Assembly (NCBI RefSeq): GCF_005930495.1
Contig: NZ_SJEX01000033.1
Span: 1 to 46,918, forward strand
Direction: 5' to 3'
Origin: Modestobacter excelsi
Lineage (GTDB): Bacteria > Actinomycetota > Actinomycetes > Mycobacteriales > Geodermatophilaceae
Length of the DNA: 46,918 bases
Shown: in pieces, positions 1 through 8,433 of the stretch
Layout of the letters: every line of letters begins with the position of its first letter
Numbering within the stretch: position 1 is the stretch's first letter
Program-made: the position numbers and the translations under genes
The notes under the pieces: model-generated
Database searches by the model: none
What the model saw: the letters and a program-made list of their open reading frames with translations, nothing else
Told to the model about the DNA's origin: nothing

Positions 1-205
1 TTGCCCCCGGGCGGCTGGCTCGACGGGGGCCCGAACTGCGGCGCCATGCCGCCAGGTGCCGTACGGGTGCCCTGTGCGGACTGTGAACGCGCGGCAGGAC
101 CGAAGAACTCCGCGCCCGGTCGTTGATCAGTCATCTTGTACTCCGAAACTGACAGACGTCCTTGGGAGGAATCTCGCCACGCCAAGCCACGCGATTCGGC
201 CTGCG

Positions 206-757
206 TCACCACTTGGTGAGCAGGTCCAGGTCCAAGTCCCGATCGGGCTCGTCGCCCCTTTCCTCACGCGTGGCACTCGTGCCCGCGACCGGGGTCACCG
301 CGACGTTGAGCAGCGGCGCGATGGTGCTCGGCAGTTGCTCCAGCTGCGGCCGGAGCGGGCGCGCCGTCGCCTCCACCCACTGGATCGAGGAGAGGAAGAA
401 CGCGAGCGGTCCGGTGAGGGCCGCCGTCCGGTCGATGCGCACGGTCAGCATCGGCTTGCGCTCCCGCGACGCGAGCTCGACCTCCCGGTAGACCTCCGGC
501 GAGGCGCAGGACCGGGCTGAGAACACCACGACGAGCAGCCGGCTGCTCCGGATCCCGTCTACGATCGACCCGGCCCACGGGCTCCCGGCCGGGATGTCCC
601 GAGGCGCGATCCAGCAGCGAAGGCCCGCGGCTTCGAGCACACGGACGATCTCCGTCGCCTGACTCGCATCGGCGCTCGCATGCGAGATGAACGCGGCCGG
701 CGCCGACGAGTCGGGCCTCTCCCACCACCTGGTCCGCGGAGCATCCATGTCCGTCAT
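206..757 (-). CDS. TIR-domain protein
   Basis: This 183-aa soluble protein is almost entirely one TIR domain (about residues 20-140). Visible marks are the first strand AFISHASAD (22-30), a BB-loop-like WIAPRDIPAG (49-58), and a Glu at 92 in YREVELA, where the NADase glutamate of bacterial TIR domains usually sits. Bacterial TIR domains often cleave NAD+ or make cyclic ADP-ribose signals in antiphage defence; that activity is inferred from the family. There is no fused sensor domain, signal peptide or membrane segment, so any sensor would have to be another protein. The tail after residue 150 is acidic and low-complexity (DRDLDLDLL). The neighbourhood holds a SLATT protein, a lipase and a dead integrase, which fits a decayed defence island. 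Alternative: a TIR scaffold without enzyme activity. Confidence 0.8.
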   Translation of the reverse strand: MTDMDAPRTRWWERPDSSAPAAFISHASADASQATEIVRVLEAAGLRCWIAPRDIPAGSPWAGSIVDGIRSSRLLVVVFSARSCASPEVYREVELASRERKPMLTVRIDRTAALTGPLAFFLSSIQWVEATARPLRPQLEQLPSTIAPLLNVAVTPVAGTSATREERGDEPDRDLDLDLLTKW

Positions 758-1893
758 CCCCCTTGCCCTGCGACACGTGACGGCGTTCAGAGCGCCCTGA
801 GCGGAGAATCGATACGTGGCGTTCCCGGGCCATTGTGGCGACTGTCACATCTCGGTCACCAGAGGCGTCGGTGCGGCGGACAGAGACCGGTGCGTCCTCA
901 CCCGGATGGCGCTGCCTGATACAGAGGGTCGACATCGGAGGAGCTTGCTCTGCCGGCTGGCTCACGTCGGAGAGGCGCTCGCCATGATCGCCACGTCGTT
1001 CAGCGGGTTCCGGCCAGCTTCTCAACAGCAGGTCAACGTCCCGATTCGCCCTCCCCATCGGGGATCTCATCTGGGTGCCACGACCACGGTCGCAGCGTCG
1101 ACGCCGGCCGGCATGTCGGCACACCTCCCACAGCCACGGGACAGCGCCGTCCTGCAGCGCGCCCCGCTCCCCCGCCACGTCCTGGGAGGTGGAGCTCACC
1201 AAGCCCGAACCCTGCAGTCCCCGGAAGAGCCTCGCCGTCATGGCCACGCGATCCCCCTGCCGTCAGCCGAGATGTCAGCACGCGGCCGTGATCGTCGCGT
1301 CACCGGAATGTCACCGCTGGCCACGTGAGGACGACGGGCACGACACCGCCGACCGTGGCCGTGTTGCCCGCGGTGCGCGGACTTCCCTTGGTCTTCCGCG
1401 GCGAGTTCACCCGGCGGTCGGTCAACATCCAACAGACGGAGTGGGCGGCCCGTTCGGGCGTATCACGCGGATGACCGACAGCCGGATGCTCGACGACGCG
1501 GACGGGCGACGGCCCCGGCGGGCTCTCCTGCGCAAGCCTGGATGGGCGACGCGACTCGAGGACTGGATCCGGGCCCGCCCGCGGTCGTCCGGGATCGCCG
1601 ACTGTCCCGCTTCGCGGCGCCGCCCGACTCGAGGACGAGGACAACCGGAGGCGGTGGGTTGTGGAGACCACGCCGGATCAACGCGGTCCCTGCATGGTCG
1701 AGCTGGAGGTGCAGCACGGCTGGAACGGCGACGGGTGCTCGCGCCGTGGTCGTGTGCGTATGTAGCGTGTCACCCCTCGCACGAACTCACCCCGGTGTTC
1801 CTGCAGCTCGGGAGCCCAGAGTGCTGTCGTTCGAGGGACCGAAACACTTGTTGTACCGCCGTGGTGGTTGGCGGCTCCCAGCCGGGATGAGCG
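758..1893. other. 1.1-kb stretch without a supportable gene
   Basis: Open frames occur on both strands, but their translations are Arg/Pro/Gly-rich, look like frame shadows, and show no recognisable motif. No RNA gene or clear promoter was recognised. The stretch separates the TIR gene from the integrase remnant and may be decayed DNA. Confidence 0.5.
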
Positions 1894-2190
1894 TCAGCCG
1901 TCGAGCAGCGCGGCGAACCGGCCAGCCGCCTGCCTGCCCATGCCGGGGTGGACGTGCTGGCAGACGGTGAGCGTGATGGTCGCGTTGGCGTGGCCCAGCC
2001 GCTGGGACACGACCTTGACCGGCTCGCCGGCAGCCGGGCAGCGTCGCGTGGGTGTGCCGCAGGTCGTGCAGTCGGATCATCGGCAGCAGCTCCTCCCCCA
2101 GAACGGGCGCCTGGCGACCTCCTTTCGACGCCGGGGCCTGGGTACTCGTCGGGCACCCGCTTCCCACGACCGCCGGTGAGAACGATCCCG
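1894..2190 (-). pseudogene. Tyrosine recombinase (phage-type integrase) C-terminal remnant
   Basis: On the minus strand one frame gives MIRLHDLRHTHATL, which contains the HxLRH box of tyrosine recombinases. The homology then shifts frame and continues as VKVVSQRLGHANATITLTV, followed by QHVHPGMGRQAA and a stop at 1894-1896. The second catalytic His (LGH) is present. The nucleophile position, normally the Tyr of a TVY-type motif, reads Cys (codon TGC, one base from TAC). A frameshift, a lost nucleophile and a missing N-terminal half mean the protein cannot work. This is the scar of an integrated element; no attachment site or adjacent tRNA was seen. The upstream edge is approximate. Confidence 0.75.
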
Positions 2191-2278
2191 GTCTGTCAGG
2201 TCTGAAGCGGGCGTCCGATCTGATGGACCACCGACGGGCCGCGGAGCAGCATGGGCATGCACTCGGGAGGGAGCCTCC

Positions 2279-2743
2279 ATGGTGAGTCCTGACGGTACGG
2301 GGGCACGCGTCGACCCGGGATCGAACCACCCGGCCTGGGCGCGCTTGCTCGACCAACTCGACTGGTATGACCGCAAGAGCAGCAGTGCGCAGCGGGCCTT
2401 CACCCGGCTGAAGGTCGTCGAGTTGTTCATCGCCGCAGCGGTCCCGGTGGTAGCCGGAGCGGGCGGATCGACGTTGCTCATCGCCACGCTGGGGGCTGCT
2501 GTCCTCGTTCTCGAGGCGGTGCAACAGCTCTTCCAATGGCAGACGAACTGGGTGCTGTATCGCTCCACGGCCGAGGCGCTGAAGCACGAGAAGTACTTGT
2601 TCCTGTCGTCAGCCGGGCCCTACGCCTCCGCAGACCGGCTGCGGGTGCTCGCGGAACGGATCGAGGGGCTCATCTCCCAGGAGCACGCCAAGTGGACTCA
2701 AGGGCGAGAGCGGGCCGAGCCGGGGCCTCCCCGGGCGAGCTGA
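2279..2743 (+). CDS. SLATT/DUF4231-type membrane protein
   Basis: This 154-aa protein has the usual SLATT/DUF4231 layout: an N-terminal helix (LDQLDWYDRKSSSAQRAFTRLK, about residues 24-45), two transmembrane segments (about 46-62 and 66-84), and a C-terminal helical region with LYRSTAEALKHEKYLF, a recurrent family pattern. The family is proposed, from genome context, to form membrane pores as an effector in nucleotide-signalled defence; that is family knowledge and is not shown here. The start is supported by GGGAGGGAG about 5 bases before the ATG. A GTG directly follows and could be used instead. The nearby TIR gene, possibly a signal producer, makes a defence role plausible, although dead sequence lies between them. 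Confidence 0.75.
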   Translation: MVSPDGTGARVDPGSNHPAWARLLDQLDWYDRKSSSAQRAFTRLKVVELFIAAAVPVVAGAGGSTLLIATLGAAVLVLEAVQQLFQWQTNWVLYRSTAEALKHEKYLFLSSAGPYASADRLRVLAERIEGLISQEHAKWTQGRERAEPGPPRAS

Positions 2744-3046
2744 CCACAGGCGGCCGTGAGACCGAGGCTCTCTGGGAGCGCTTTGACAAGGACCGACGCC
2801 GTCGCGCCGCGGGGCTCTCAGGTCGCGGGCGATCGCTGCTGCGACTTCGGTAAGGCGGGCCGTCCACAGCAGCAGTCGGTCCGCGGAGTACCGGACCGTG
2901 GGCGCGGACACGGAGACCTCCTGCAGGCCGTGATGTAGCAGTGACGCGCTCGTGACAGTGGCGCTGTCAGGCTGCGGACCGTGCCAGTACTGCAGGCAGT
3001 AGGACGCCGCCGAGGGACCGAGCCGGTCCGTCCAAGGGGAGGCGCC
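2744..3046. other. Intergenic region with a regulator fragment
   Basis: These 303 bp contain no complete gene. The middle holds a minus-strand IclR-like fragment (listed separately). The last bases carry GGGGAGG, the ribosome site of the lipase gene. Confidence 0.5.
2810..2935 (-). pseudogene. IclR-family regulator C-terminal fragment
   Basis: The minus-strand translation contains EVSVSAPTVRYSADRLLLW followed by TARLTEVAAAIARDL. This closely resembles the end of the ligand-binding domain of IclR-family repressors (pattern 'SVSAPxxRxxxDR...L..AA..I...L'). Only about 40 codons are recognisable. The DNA-binding half is absent and the frame runs on past the usual end, so this is a relic. It supports the view that the left 5.7 kb is a graveyard of partial genes. 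Confidence 0.5.
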
Positions 3047-4285
3047 ATGGGTGTCGGACATCAGACCTCAGGCGACGACGTCCTGTACGTCGACTCACCG
3101 GCCGTCGGCACCGGGCTGCAGCCCTTGCCGTGCGGGGACGACCTCCGACCCGAGCCGCCCCCGGACAGCCGGGATCCGCTCGCCGTCACGCTCTCCGGCG
3201 GGGGCTTCCGGGCCACACTCGCCGGTCTCGGCGCACTCCGCCTCATGGCAGACATCGAATCCCTTGGCGACCTGCGCTACCTCTCCTCGGTGTCCGGCGG
3301 GTCGATCACCAACGCGGTCACCGCGCTCGCCTGGCCGCGCCTGCGCGACCGCGGCTTCACGACCGCGGCGTTCGACGAGCTCGTCGTCGACCCGGTCGTC
3401 GCGCAGCTGTCGAGCCGCTCGCTGAAGTTCGCCCTCCTGCGCGGGCTGTGGCGCACCGTCGGACCGGCGACGCGGACCGACGTGCTCGCGCGTCGGCTGG
3501 ACGAGTGGTTCCTGCACGAGGCGGAACTCGAGCACCTCGACCCCGGCGTCCGCTGGATCATCAGCGCCGCGAACATGATGTCGGGGGTGCGCTTCGGGTT
3601 CGAACGCGACGTCGTCGGCGACTACACCATCGGGCTTCTGCCGACGAAGGGGACCGGGCTCCGGCTCAGCCGGGCCGTCGCCGCCTCGGCGGCCGTGCCC
3701 GGGACGTTCGCGCCCGTGCGGCTCGGCGACCTGCAGTTCCCGTGCGGCACGGTCCCACCGGCCCTGCTCGACGGCGGGGTGTACGACAACACCGGTCTCG
3801 AGGCACTGGACGGCGAGCGGTACCGCGACGTCTTCCTGTTCACGTTGAACGCCGGAGGTCTGCTGCGGGCCGGCCCCTACGGCAAGGTGCCGCTGGTCCG
3901 CGACCTCGCCCGCGCCAACTCCCTCCTGTACCGCCAGAGCACCACGCTGAGGACGCGGGACATGGTCAACCGGTTCCGTCGCGGACGGGAGCTCCCTCCG
4001 GGGTCGCGGCTGCCGGACGGTGCGCACCGCGGTGTGCTGGTCTCGCTCGCCACCGACATGCCCACCGAGCGTCCCGAGCCGCTCCGGGCGTGGTACGCCG
4101 CGCATCCCGAGCATCGGACGTACGACGGCCGCGACCTGGCCCGCGTCCCGACTGTCTTCGACAAGCTCGACGAGCGGCTCTGCCGCGCCCTCGTGTACCG
4201 CGGCTGGTGGCTCATGGGAGCCGCACTGGCGGCCTACCACCCCGAACGACTGCCCTCCAGCGGCATCAGTCCGCCGCCGCTCTGA
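3047..4285 (+). CDS. Patatin-like phospholipase/acyl hydrolase
   Basis: This 412-aa protein carries the patatin Ser-Asp dyad. The glycine-rich oxyanion segment is SGGGFRA (50-56), the nucleophile is Ser83 in SSVSGGS (a variant of GxSxG with Ser in place of the first Gly), and the Asp is in DGGVYDN (242-248). The family hydrolyses acyl chains from phospholipids or other lipids. There is no signal peptide, so it would act in the cytoplasm or be delivered. The start was chosen at ATG 3047 because GGGGAGG lies 6 bases upstream; an earlier in-frame ATG at 2981 lacks such a site. The C-terminal 150 residues form an accessory region (DMVNRFRRGRELPPG and beyond). Patatins serve as effectors in some antiphage systems, but no cyclase gene is visible here, so the role is open. 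Confidence 0.85.
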   Translation: MGVGHQTSGDDVLYVDSPAVGTGLQPLPCGDDLRPEPPPDSRDPLAVTLSGGGFRATLAGLGALRLMADIESLGDLRYLSSVSGGSITNAVTALAWPRLRDRGFTTAAFDELVVDPVVAQLSSRSLKFALLRGLWRTVGPATRTDVLARRLDEWFLHEAELEHLDPGVRWIISAANMMSGVRFGFERDVVGDYTIGLLPTKGTGLRLSRAVAASAAVPGTFAPVRLGDLQFPCGTVPPALLDGGVYDNTGLEALDGERYRDVFLFTLNAGGLLRAGPYGKVPLVRDLARANSLLYRQSTTLRTRDMVNRFRRGRELPPGSRLPDGAHRGVLVSLATDMPTERPEPLRAWYAAHPEHRTYDGRDLARVPTVFDKLDERLCRALVYRGWWLMGAALAAYHPERLPSSGISPPPL

Positions 4286-4286
4286 C

Positions 4287-4302
4287 GACGGGCCGTCCCG
4301 TC
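4287..4302. terminator. Short hairpin after the lipase gene
   Basis: Two bases after the lipase stop codon, GACGGG and CCCGTC form a 6-bp stem around a 4-base loop. No T-run follows, so it is at best a weak or factor-assisted terminator. Confidence 0.3.
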
Positions 4303-4324
4303 GGGATTCGGAAGGAGAGTCGGC

Positions 4325-4905
4325 ATGCCGACCGCGGGCGACGCCGGCCTCGCCATCGAGGCCCTCCCGGTGCGGCAGGACGACTGCACCCTGGTCACCT
4401 GGGGCCGCCCACGGACCGCCACAGAATGCTCATCGACGCCGGCCCGGTGCCGGGCTACCCCGCAGTGCAACGCAAGATGTCCCGCCTGGAGCCCGGGGAG
4501 CGGCACCTCGATGTCGTCGTCACGCACGTCGACGCCGACCACATCGGGGCATCCTTCGGCTGCTGAACAATGCCTCGCTCGGGCTGACCGTCGGCGACGT
4601 GTGGTTCAACGGGTTCGAGCACCTGCCCGTCGTCGACGACGACGGCTACCTCGGGCCGCCGCCCGGCGAGATTCTCGCGCCCTGCTGGAGGCGCTGCACC
4701 TGCCCTGGAACGCGCGCTTCGACGGGGCGGCGGTCAGCCGGGCGCGGGGAGCCGCACCGGCCCGGCTGGAGCTCGACGGCGGCCTGCGCGTCACGGTGGT
4801 GGTGCTGTCGGACAGGGAACTCGCCGCCCTGCGTCCCGTTTGCCAGCGGGAGTGCCGCGCGGCGGGCCTGGTGGCGCCGTCGACCTGCAGGGCCGACCCG
4901 CCCCG
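4325..4905 (+). pseudogene. Metallo-beta-lactamase-fold hydrolase, frameshifted
   Basis: An ATG at 4325 follows GGAAGGAG. The first frame reads IEALPVRQDDCTLVTWG. Homology then moves to a second frame with MLIDAGPVPGYPAVQRKM and the metal motif THVDADHIGAS (HxDxDH type), which hits a stop at 4564-4566. It continues in a third frame with LTVGDVWFNGFEHLPV and returns to the first frame near 4680 (ALLEALHLPWNARFDG). Three shifts within about 300 bases mean no full-length protein is made, unless the assembled sequence contains errors. The family acts as zinc hydrolases on small molecules or nucleic acids. Confidence 0.7.
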
Positions 4906-5271
4906 CCGCCTGGCGTCAAGGTGCGCGACGGGGCGGTGTGGGTGGCAAACACCGACCGCGCGACGCTGTTGCGCATCCCCATCACGTCGCAGGGCGACGC
5001 CGGGCCGATCAGCACCGTGGCCTCCGGCCTGACCGGTGTCGACGACTTCGCCTTCACGGGTGAGGGCAACACGGTGCTGGCCACGCTGAACGTGCCGAAT
5101 GAGGTCGCCCTCGTCCGCGCCGACGGAACGCACGCCATCGTGCTCACCGGCGAGGACGGATTGCAGAACCCGACGTCGGTGGCGGTGCGGCACAGCCGGG
5201 TGCTCGTCACCAGTGCCGCGTACTTCACCCGCGCGGATCCGAATCTGTTGCGCGCCCACCTGGACGACTGA
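4906..5271 (+). pseudogene. C-terminal fragment of a six-bladed propeller (SMP-30/NHL-like) protein
   Basis: From about 4906 the frame reads VKVRDGAVWVANTDRATLLR, then DDFAFTGEGNTVLATLN and GLQNPTSVAV, ending LLRAHLDD and a stop. These repeats match the last blades of secreted lactonase-like or NHL propellers. No signal peptide and no earlier blades are present. The fragment is fused directly to the end of the broken metallo-hydrolase, which suggests a deletion joining two unrelated genes. Confidence 0.6.
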
Positions 5272-5685
5272 GCCCTGCCCGGAGCCTGACCACGGCACCG
5301 GACGTCCGCCGCGATGCCGCCGGCCGTGGAGGCCCGGTCGATAGGACGGACTTGCGCCTGCGGGTGCTACCGCGCGGTCGGATGGGCGCGCAGGGTCGCG
5401 AGGCCCGAACGCGCTCAACGCCCGCCGCGGTGCAGGCCCCGGCTTCGTTGGCGTGCCTCTGCGAAGCGCGACGACGCCAGCACGGCGATCTCGTGGCTGA
5501 GCACCAATCGTCGACGGTGATGCCCGCCGACACGAGGGCGACCACTCCCCCGTCGCCGCCGAACACCGGACCGGTCGCCCGCACCGACGACCCGAGGGTG
5601 TCGGCGGAGCTCGGGCACGGTCACGGTCACGGCGATGCGCTGCTCGTTTCGGGCCTCTTCCGTAGGGCGGTACCGCGTTGCAGAA
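5272..5685. other. Gene-free region with a possible sensor fragment
   Basis: No intact gene. On the minus strand near 5500-5590, RATGPVFGGDGGVVALVSAG resembles the extracytoplasmic PAS segment of CitA/DcuS-type sensor kinases ('VRAxxPVxxxDGxVVGxVSVGI'), but only about 25 codons fit and the frame then breaks. It is treated as a weak relic. Confidence 0.3.
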
Positions 5686-7722
5686 CTAGGACAGGCGCAC
5701 GAACGTCGCTGTCGAGGGGACCTCGCCGCGCAGCAGGAACAACATGTAGTACCCGGGGGGCGCGACGAAACCGTCGGGCGGTGCCTGGACGGTCAGGTCG
5801 GTGCTCGATCGAGCCGTGATCGTCAATTCGACGAAACGCTGATCGGCATTGAACGAATGCGTGCAGGAGCCGCAGCGCAACAGACTGACCGAGCTGATCG
5901 AGGAGGGGTTCTCCGTACCGATGACAGCCGTGCTCGCGTAGGACATCTGTGTGGGTGCAGAGGTGATCGTCGGCCGAGGACCCTTGAACAGGTAGGGCGG
6001 GCTGTAGAACTCCAGGCAGAGTTGCTCCTCGTGGAAGGGGCCGGGGTTCCACAGCGAGTCGGTTCCCGCGGTGAGGACCCTGCCATCGGGTAGCAGCAGG
6101 GCAGTGGCGTGGTACAGCCGCGGCACGGACATCGGCGCCATCGTGGTCCAGGAGTTCGCCACCGGGTCGTAGCGCTCGGCTTCCCATACCGGATTGGCGC
6201 CGTTGTCGGCGGAACCCGCATCGCTCCCGTTCATCACCAGCACGCTGCCGTCGGGCAACAGGACCGCGTCCGGCATCACCCGCCGGTGCGCCAGGGGGGC
6301 GACCAGACGCCAGGCCAGCGGCGTCGCCGTGAGATCGAGGACCTCACAACTGGCCGTCGCGGGGGTTCTGATGGTGACCGCTGGTCCTCCTCCGCCCCCG
6401 CCGATCAGCATCACCCGGGCGCGGTAGGGCGGGTTGGTGGTCGGGCGCAGCGGCAGCAGCACGCTGGTGCCCTCCACGCCGTAGGTGCGGGCGTTGCGGT
6501 CAGGACGGTCCGCGGTCTCCAACTCGGTGGAGGCGAACGTGAAGTTGGTCAGGTCCAGGAAGGCCGTTCTGGTGCCGCCATGCAGCAGCAGCTTGCGCGT
6601 GGGCAACACGAAGAGGAACGGGAACGTGACGAAGCCACCGAAGCGGGTCATCGGCGGTGCGCTGACCGGGAGGTGGACAGTCCCGGTCGTGGGATCGAAG
6701 ATCTCGTAGGTGGTGTTCTGGTTCGCGACCGGCAGACGCTTCTCCCCGCCGGCCATCAGCATGCGCCCATCAGGGAGGGTGACGACCGAGGGGTACCAGC
6801 GGGCGGCGGCGAGCGTCCCGGCGTAGGACCAGGACCCTCCGCCGGGACCACCGGGCGAGAAGACGTGGACCGAGCGCAACCTGTCTTGGTTCTCCCTGTC
6901 CCCGCCGGCAACGAGCAACCGACCGTCCGGGAGGAACGCGTGCCCGCTGCAGAAGATGTTGGGCAGCGCCGTCTCACCATGCGCTCCGTGGTACGCGGGC
7001 GTGGCGGCGGTTCTTGAGGCGAGGTCCAGGACCGCGGATTCTCCGAACGGGGTGGGGACCTCTCCGGGATTGTCAGGATCCGCAGGCTCCCGGTAGCTGA
7101 GGAAGAGGACGCCATTGGTGTGCAGCAGGGCGGTGTGCAGTCCCGAGATGCCCGCATGGAAGGTGGGCTCCTCCCACATCCCGACCTTGACCCTGTCCGC
7201 CGGACCGACCGGCGGATAGTCCGGACGAGGGAACACCTCGTAGGCGCCTCGGCCCCCGTCCCAGTAGATGCATCCCTTGTCGAACTCGCTCACCCGCCCC
7301 GCCTGATGCGGGAGCTCGTACTCATTGCTCGTCGGGTACCCCAGCGGGCCGCGTTCCCATCCGAGGAACGACCACAGGGCATGGATGTCGCCGTGCACCT
7401 CGTGGGCTCCGGTCCGTGGCGTCCAGTAGATCGACCCCGAGGTCGGCCCTGCCTGGAAGTGGTTGAACCGCCCGACACCGTCGGGTGTGGGGGTCTCGTC
7501 GGTGGTCGGGTAGCCCAGGACGCTGCGTTCCCAACCGAGCGAAGACCACAGGGCACGGATGTCGCCGTGCACTTCGTGGGCTCCGGTCTGCGGCGTCCAG
7601 TAGATCGACCCACGCTCGTAGTGCTGAAAGCGCCCGATCCCGTCGGGCGTGGGCTCCTCAGCACCTGTCGCCGGCCCGAGGAGGGCAGCCAGGGACTGGT
7701 GCTTGTCGCTGATCTCGCTCAT
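5686..7722 (-). CDS. LGFP-repeat copper-radical oxidase (galactose/glyoxal oxidase family)
   Basis: This 678-aa protein has three LGFP repeats (about 1-165; for example LGWERSVLGYPTTDE at 62-76) and then a seven-bladed Kelch-type catalytic domain with a C-terminal immunoglobulin-like domain. All expected copper ligands and radical residues are visible: Cys258 (FCSGHAFLPDG) and Tyr310 (ARWYPSVVTLPDG) for the Cys-Tyr cofactor, Tyr537-His538 (RLYHATALLLPDG), and His622 (CTHSFNADQRFVEL). The family oxidises alcohols or aldehydes to the next level with release of H2O2. LGFP repeats bind or decorate the cell envelope in actinobacteria. GGAGGAC precedes the ATG. No Sec or Tat signal peptide is seen, unusual for an enzyme that normally acts outside the cell; a different export route or a partner is implied. 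The substrate is unknown. Confidence 0.88.
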   Translation of the reverse strand: MSEISDKHQSLAALLGPATGAEEPTPDGIGRFQHYERGSIYWTPQTGAHEVHGDIRALWSSLGWERSVLGYPTTDETPTPDGVGRFNHFQAGPTSGSIYWTPRTGAHEVHGDIHALWSFLGWERGPLGYPTSNEYELPHQAGRVSEFDKGCIYWDGGRGAYEVFPRPDYPPVGPADRVKVGMWEEPTFHAGISGLHTALLHTNGVLFLSYREPADPDNPGEVPTPFGESAVLDLASRTAATPAYHGAHGETALPNIFCSGHAFLPDGRLLVAGGDRENQDRLRSVHVFSPGGPGGGSWSYAGTLAAARWYPSVVTLPDGRMLMAGGEKRLPVANQNTTYEIFDPTTGTVHLPVSAPPMTRFGGFVTFPFLFVLPTRKLLLHGGTRTAFLDLTNFTFASTELETADRPDRNARTYGVEGTSVLLPLRPTTNPPYRARVMLIGGGGGGPAVTIRTPATASCEVLDLTATPLAWRLVAPLAHRRVMPDAVLLPDGSVLVMNGSDAGSADNGANPVWEAERYDPVANSWTTMAPMSVPRLYHATALLLPDGRVLTAGTDSLWNPGPFHEEQLCLEFYSPPYLFKGPRPTITSAPTQMSYASTAVIGTENPSSISSVSLLRCGSCTHSFNADQRFVELTITARSSTDLTVQAPPDGFVAPPGYYMLFLLRGEVPSTATFVRLS

Positions 7723-8433
7723 GGAGTCCTCCGCGCTGATGGGAGCCCGATGCCTTCATCGCCACCGATGAGCACTTCGCAGACCCTGGCGACCCGGAGA
7801 CCCATCCTCGTCAAGATCCGTCACCGGTTCGTCACAACCTCTGCCACCACCCGCTGGTGCCTCGTGTCCCGACCCGCCGTTCCGCATCGCGGCCTGCGAT
7901 CTCGTCACCCAAGGCAGCGCTGCCGGTGCTGGACGCCGGTGACCCGGTAGGAGCGGTCGCGGTTCGCCGCCACAGGCCTGTGCGTGGTGGCGAATCACCC
8001 CTCGACACTCATCGCTGGCGCTCAATGACGATGACCGACTTGCCGGAGTCGCTGCAGGGCACGCCCGTCGAGCCGGGCGGATGGGCCGAGCCTCGGCTCC
8101 CATACCGCTGATCCCCTTCCCGCGACGGGAAGCCGCCGGGCCGCCGACGACGGCGAGCGCGGACGCCCCCGCCCAGCCGAGCAGTGCCCGTCGGCTCAGC
8201 TCCCGCACGACTCATCACCGGTGGCGCCCACGCGTGCCCCGTCCCCCAGGCCCCCGTGCTCGCGACCCGCGTCGGGGTGGTCCGACGCACGGTAGCGGCC
8301 GGGGACGGGACACCGGAACCTCTGCGGTCGCAGGATGTTGCCGACGTCTTCGGTGCCGCGGGCGGGCGCAGCGGCAGGGCGTGCGCGATGAGTGGCAGCT
8401 GTTCCTCGTCGAGGCGGTGTTCACCACGGTGGG
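7723..8433. other. 711-bp region with no intact gene
   Basis: Apart from the signal-peptide-like start described next, the region holds only frame-shadow ORFs. No terminator or promoter could be recognised. Confidence 0.45.
7756..8208 (-). pseudogene. Tat-signal-like N-terminus, probable broken gene
   Basis: The frame opens with MRELSRRALLGWAGASALAV, a good twin-arginine signal (SRRALL, then a hydrophobic stretch and an Ala-rich end). After about residue 28 the sequence becomes Arg/Pro/Ser-rich and resembles no domain. The usual reading is a secreted protein whose body was lost by frameshift or deletion. It lies between two envelope-directed genes. Low certainty. Confidence 0.3.

Noticed and set aside
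2970-2988. TGGCACG on the minus strand, like a -24 half
   Set aside because: The -12 GC is out of register and no gene follows.
5470-5600. CitA/DcuS-type sensor fragment on the minus strand
   Set aside because: Only about 25 codons fit before the frame breaks; noted within the gene-free region, not counted as a gene.
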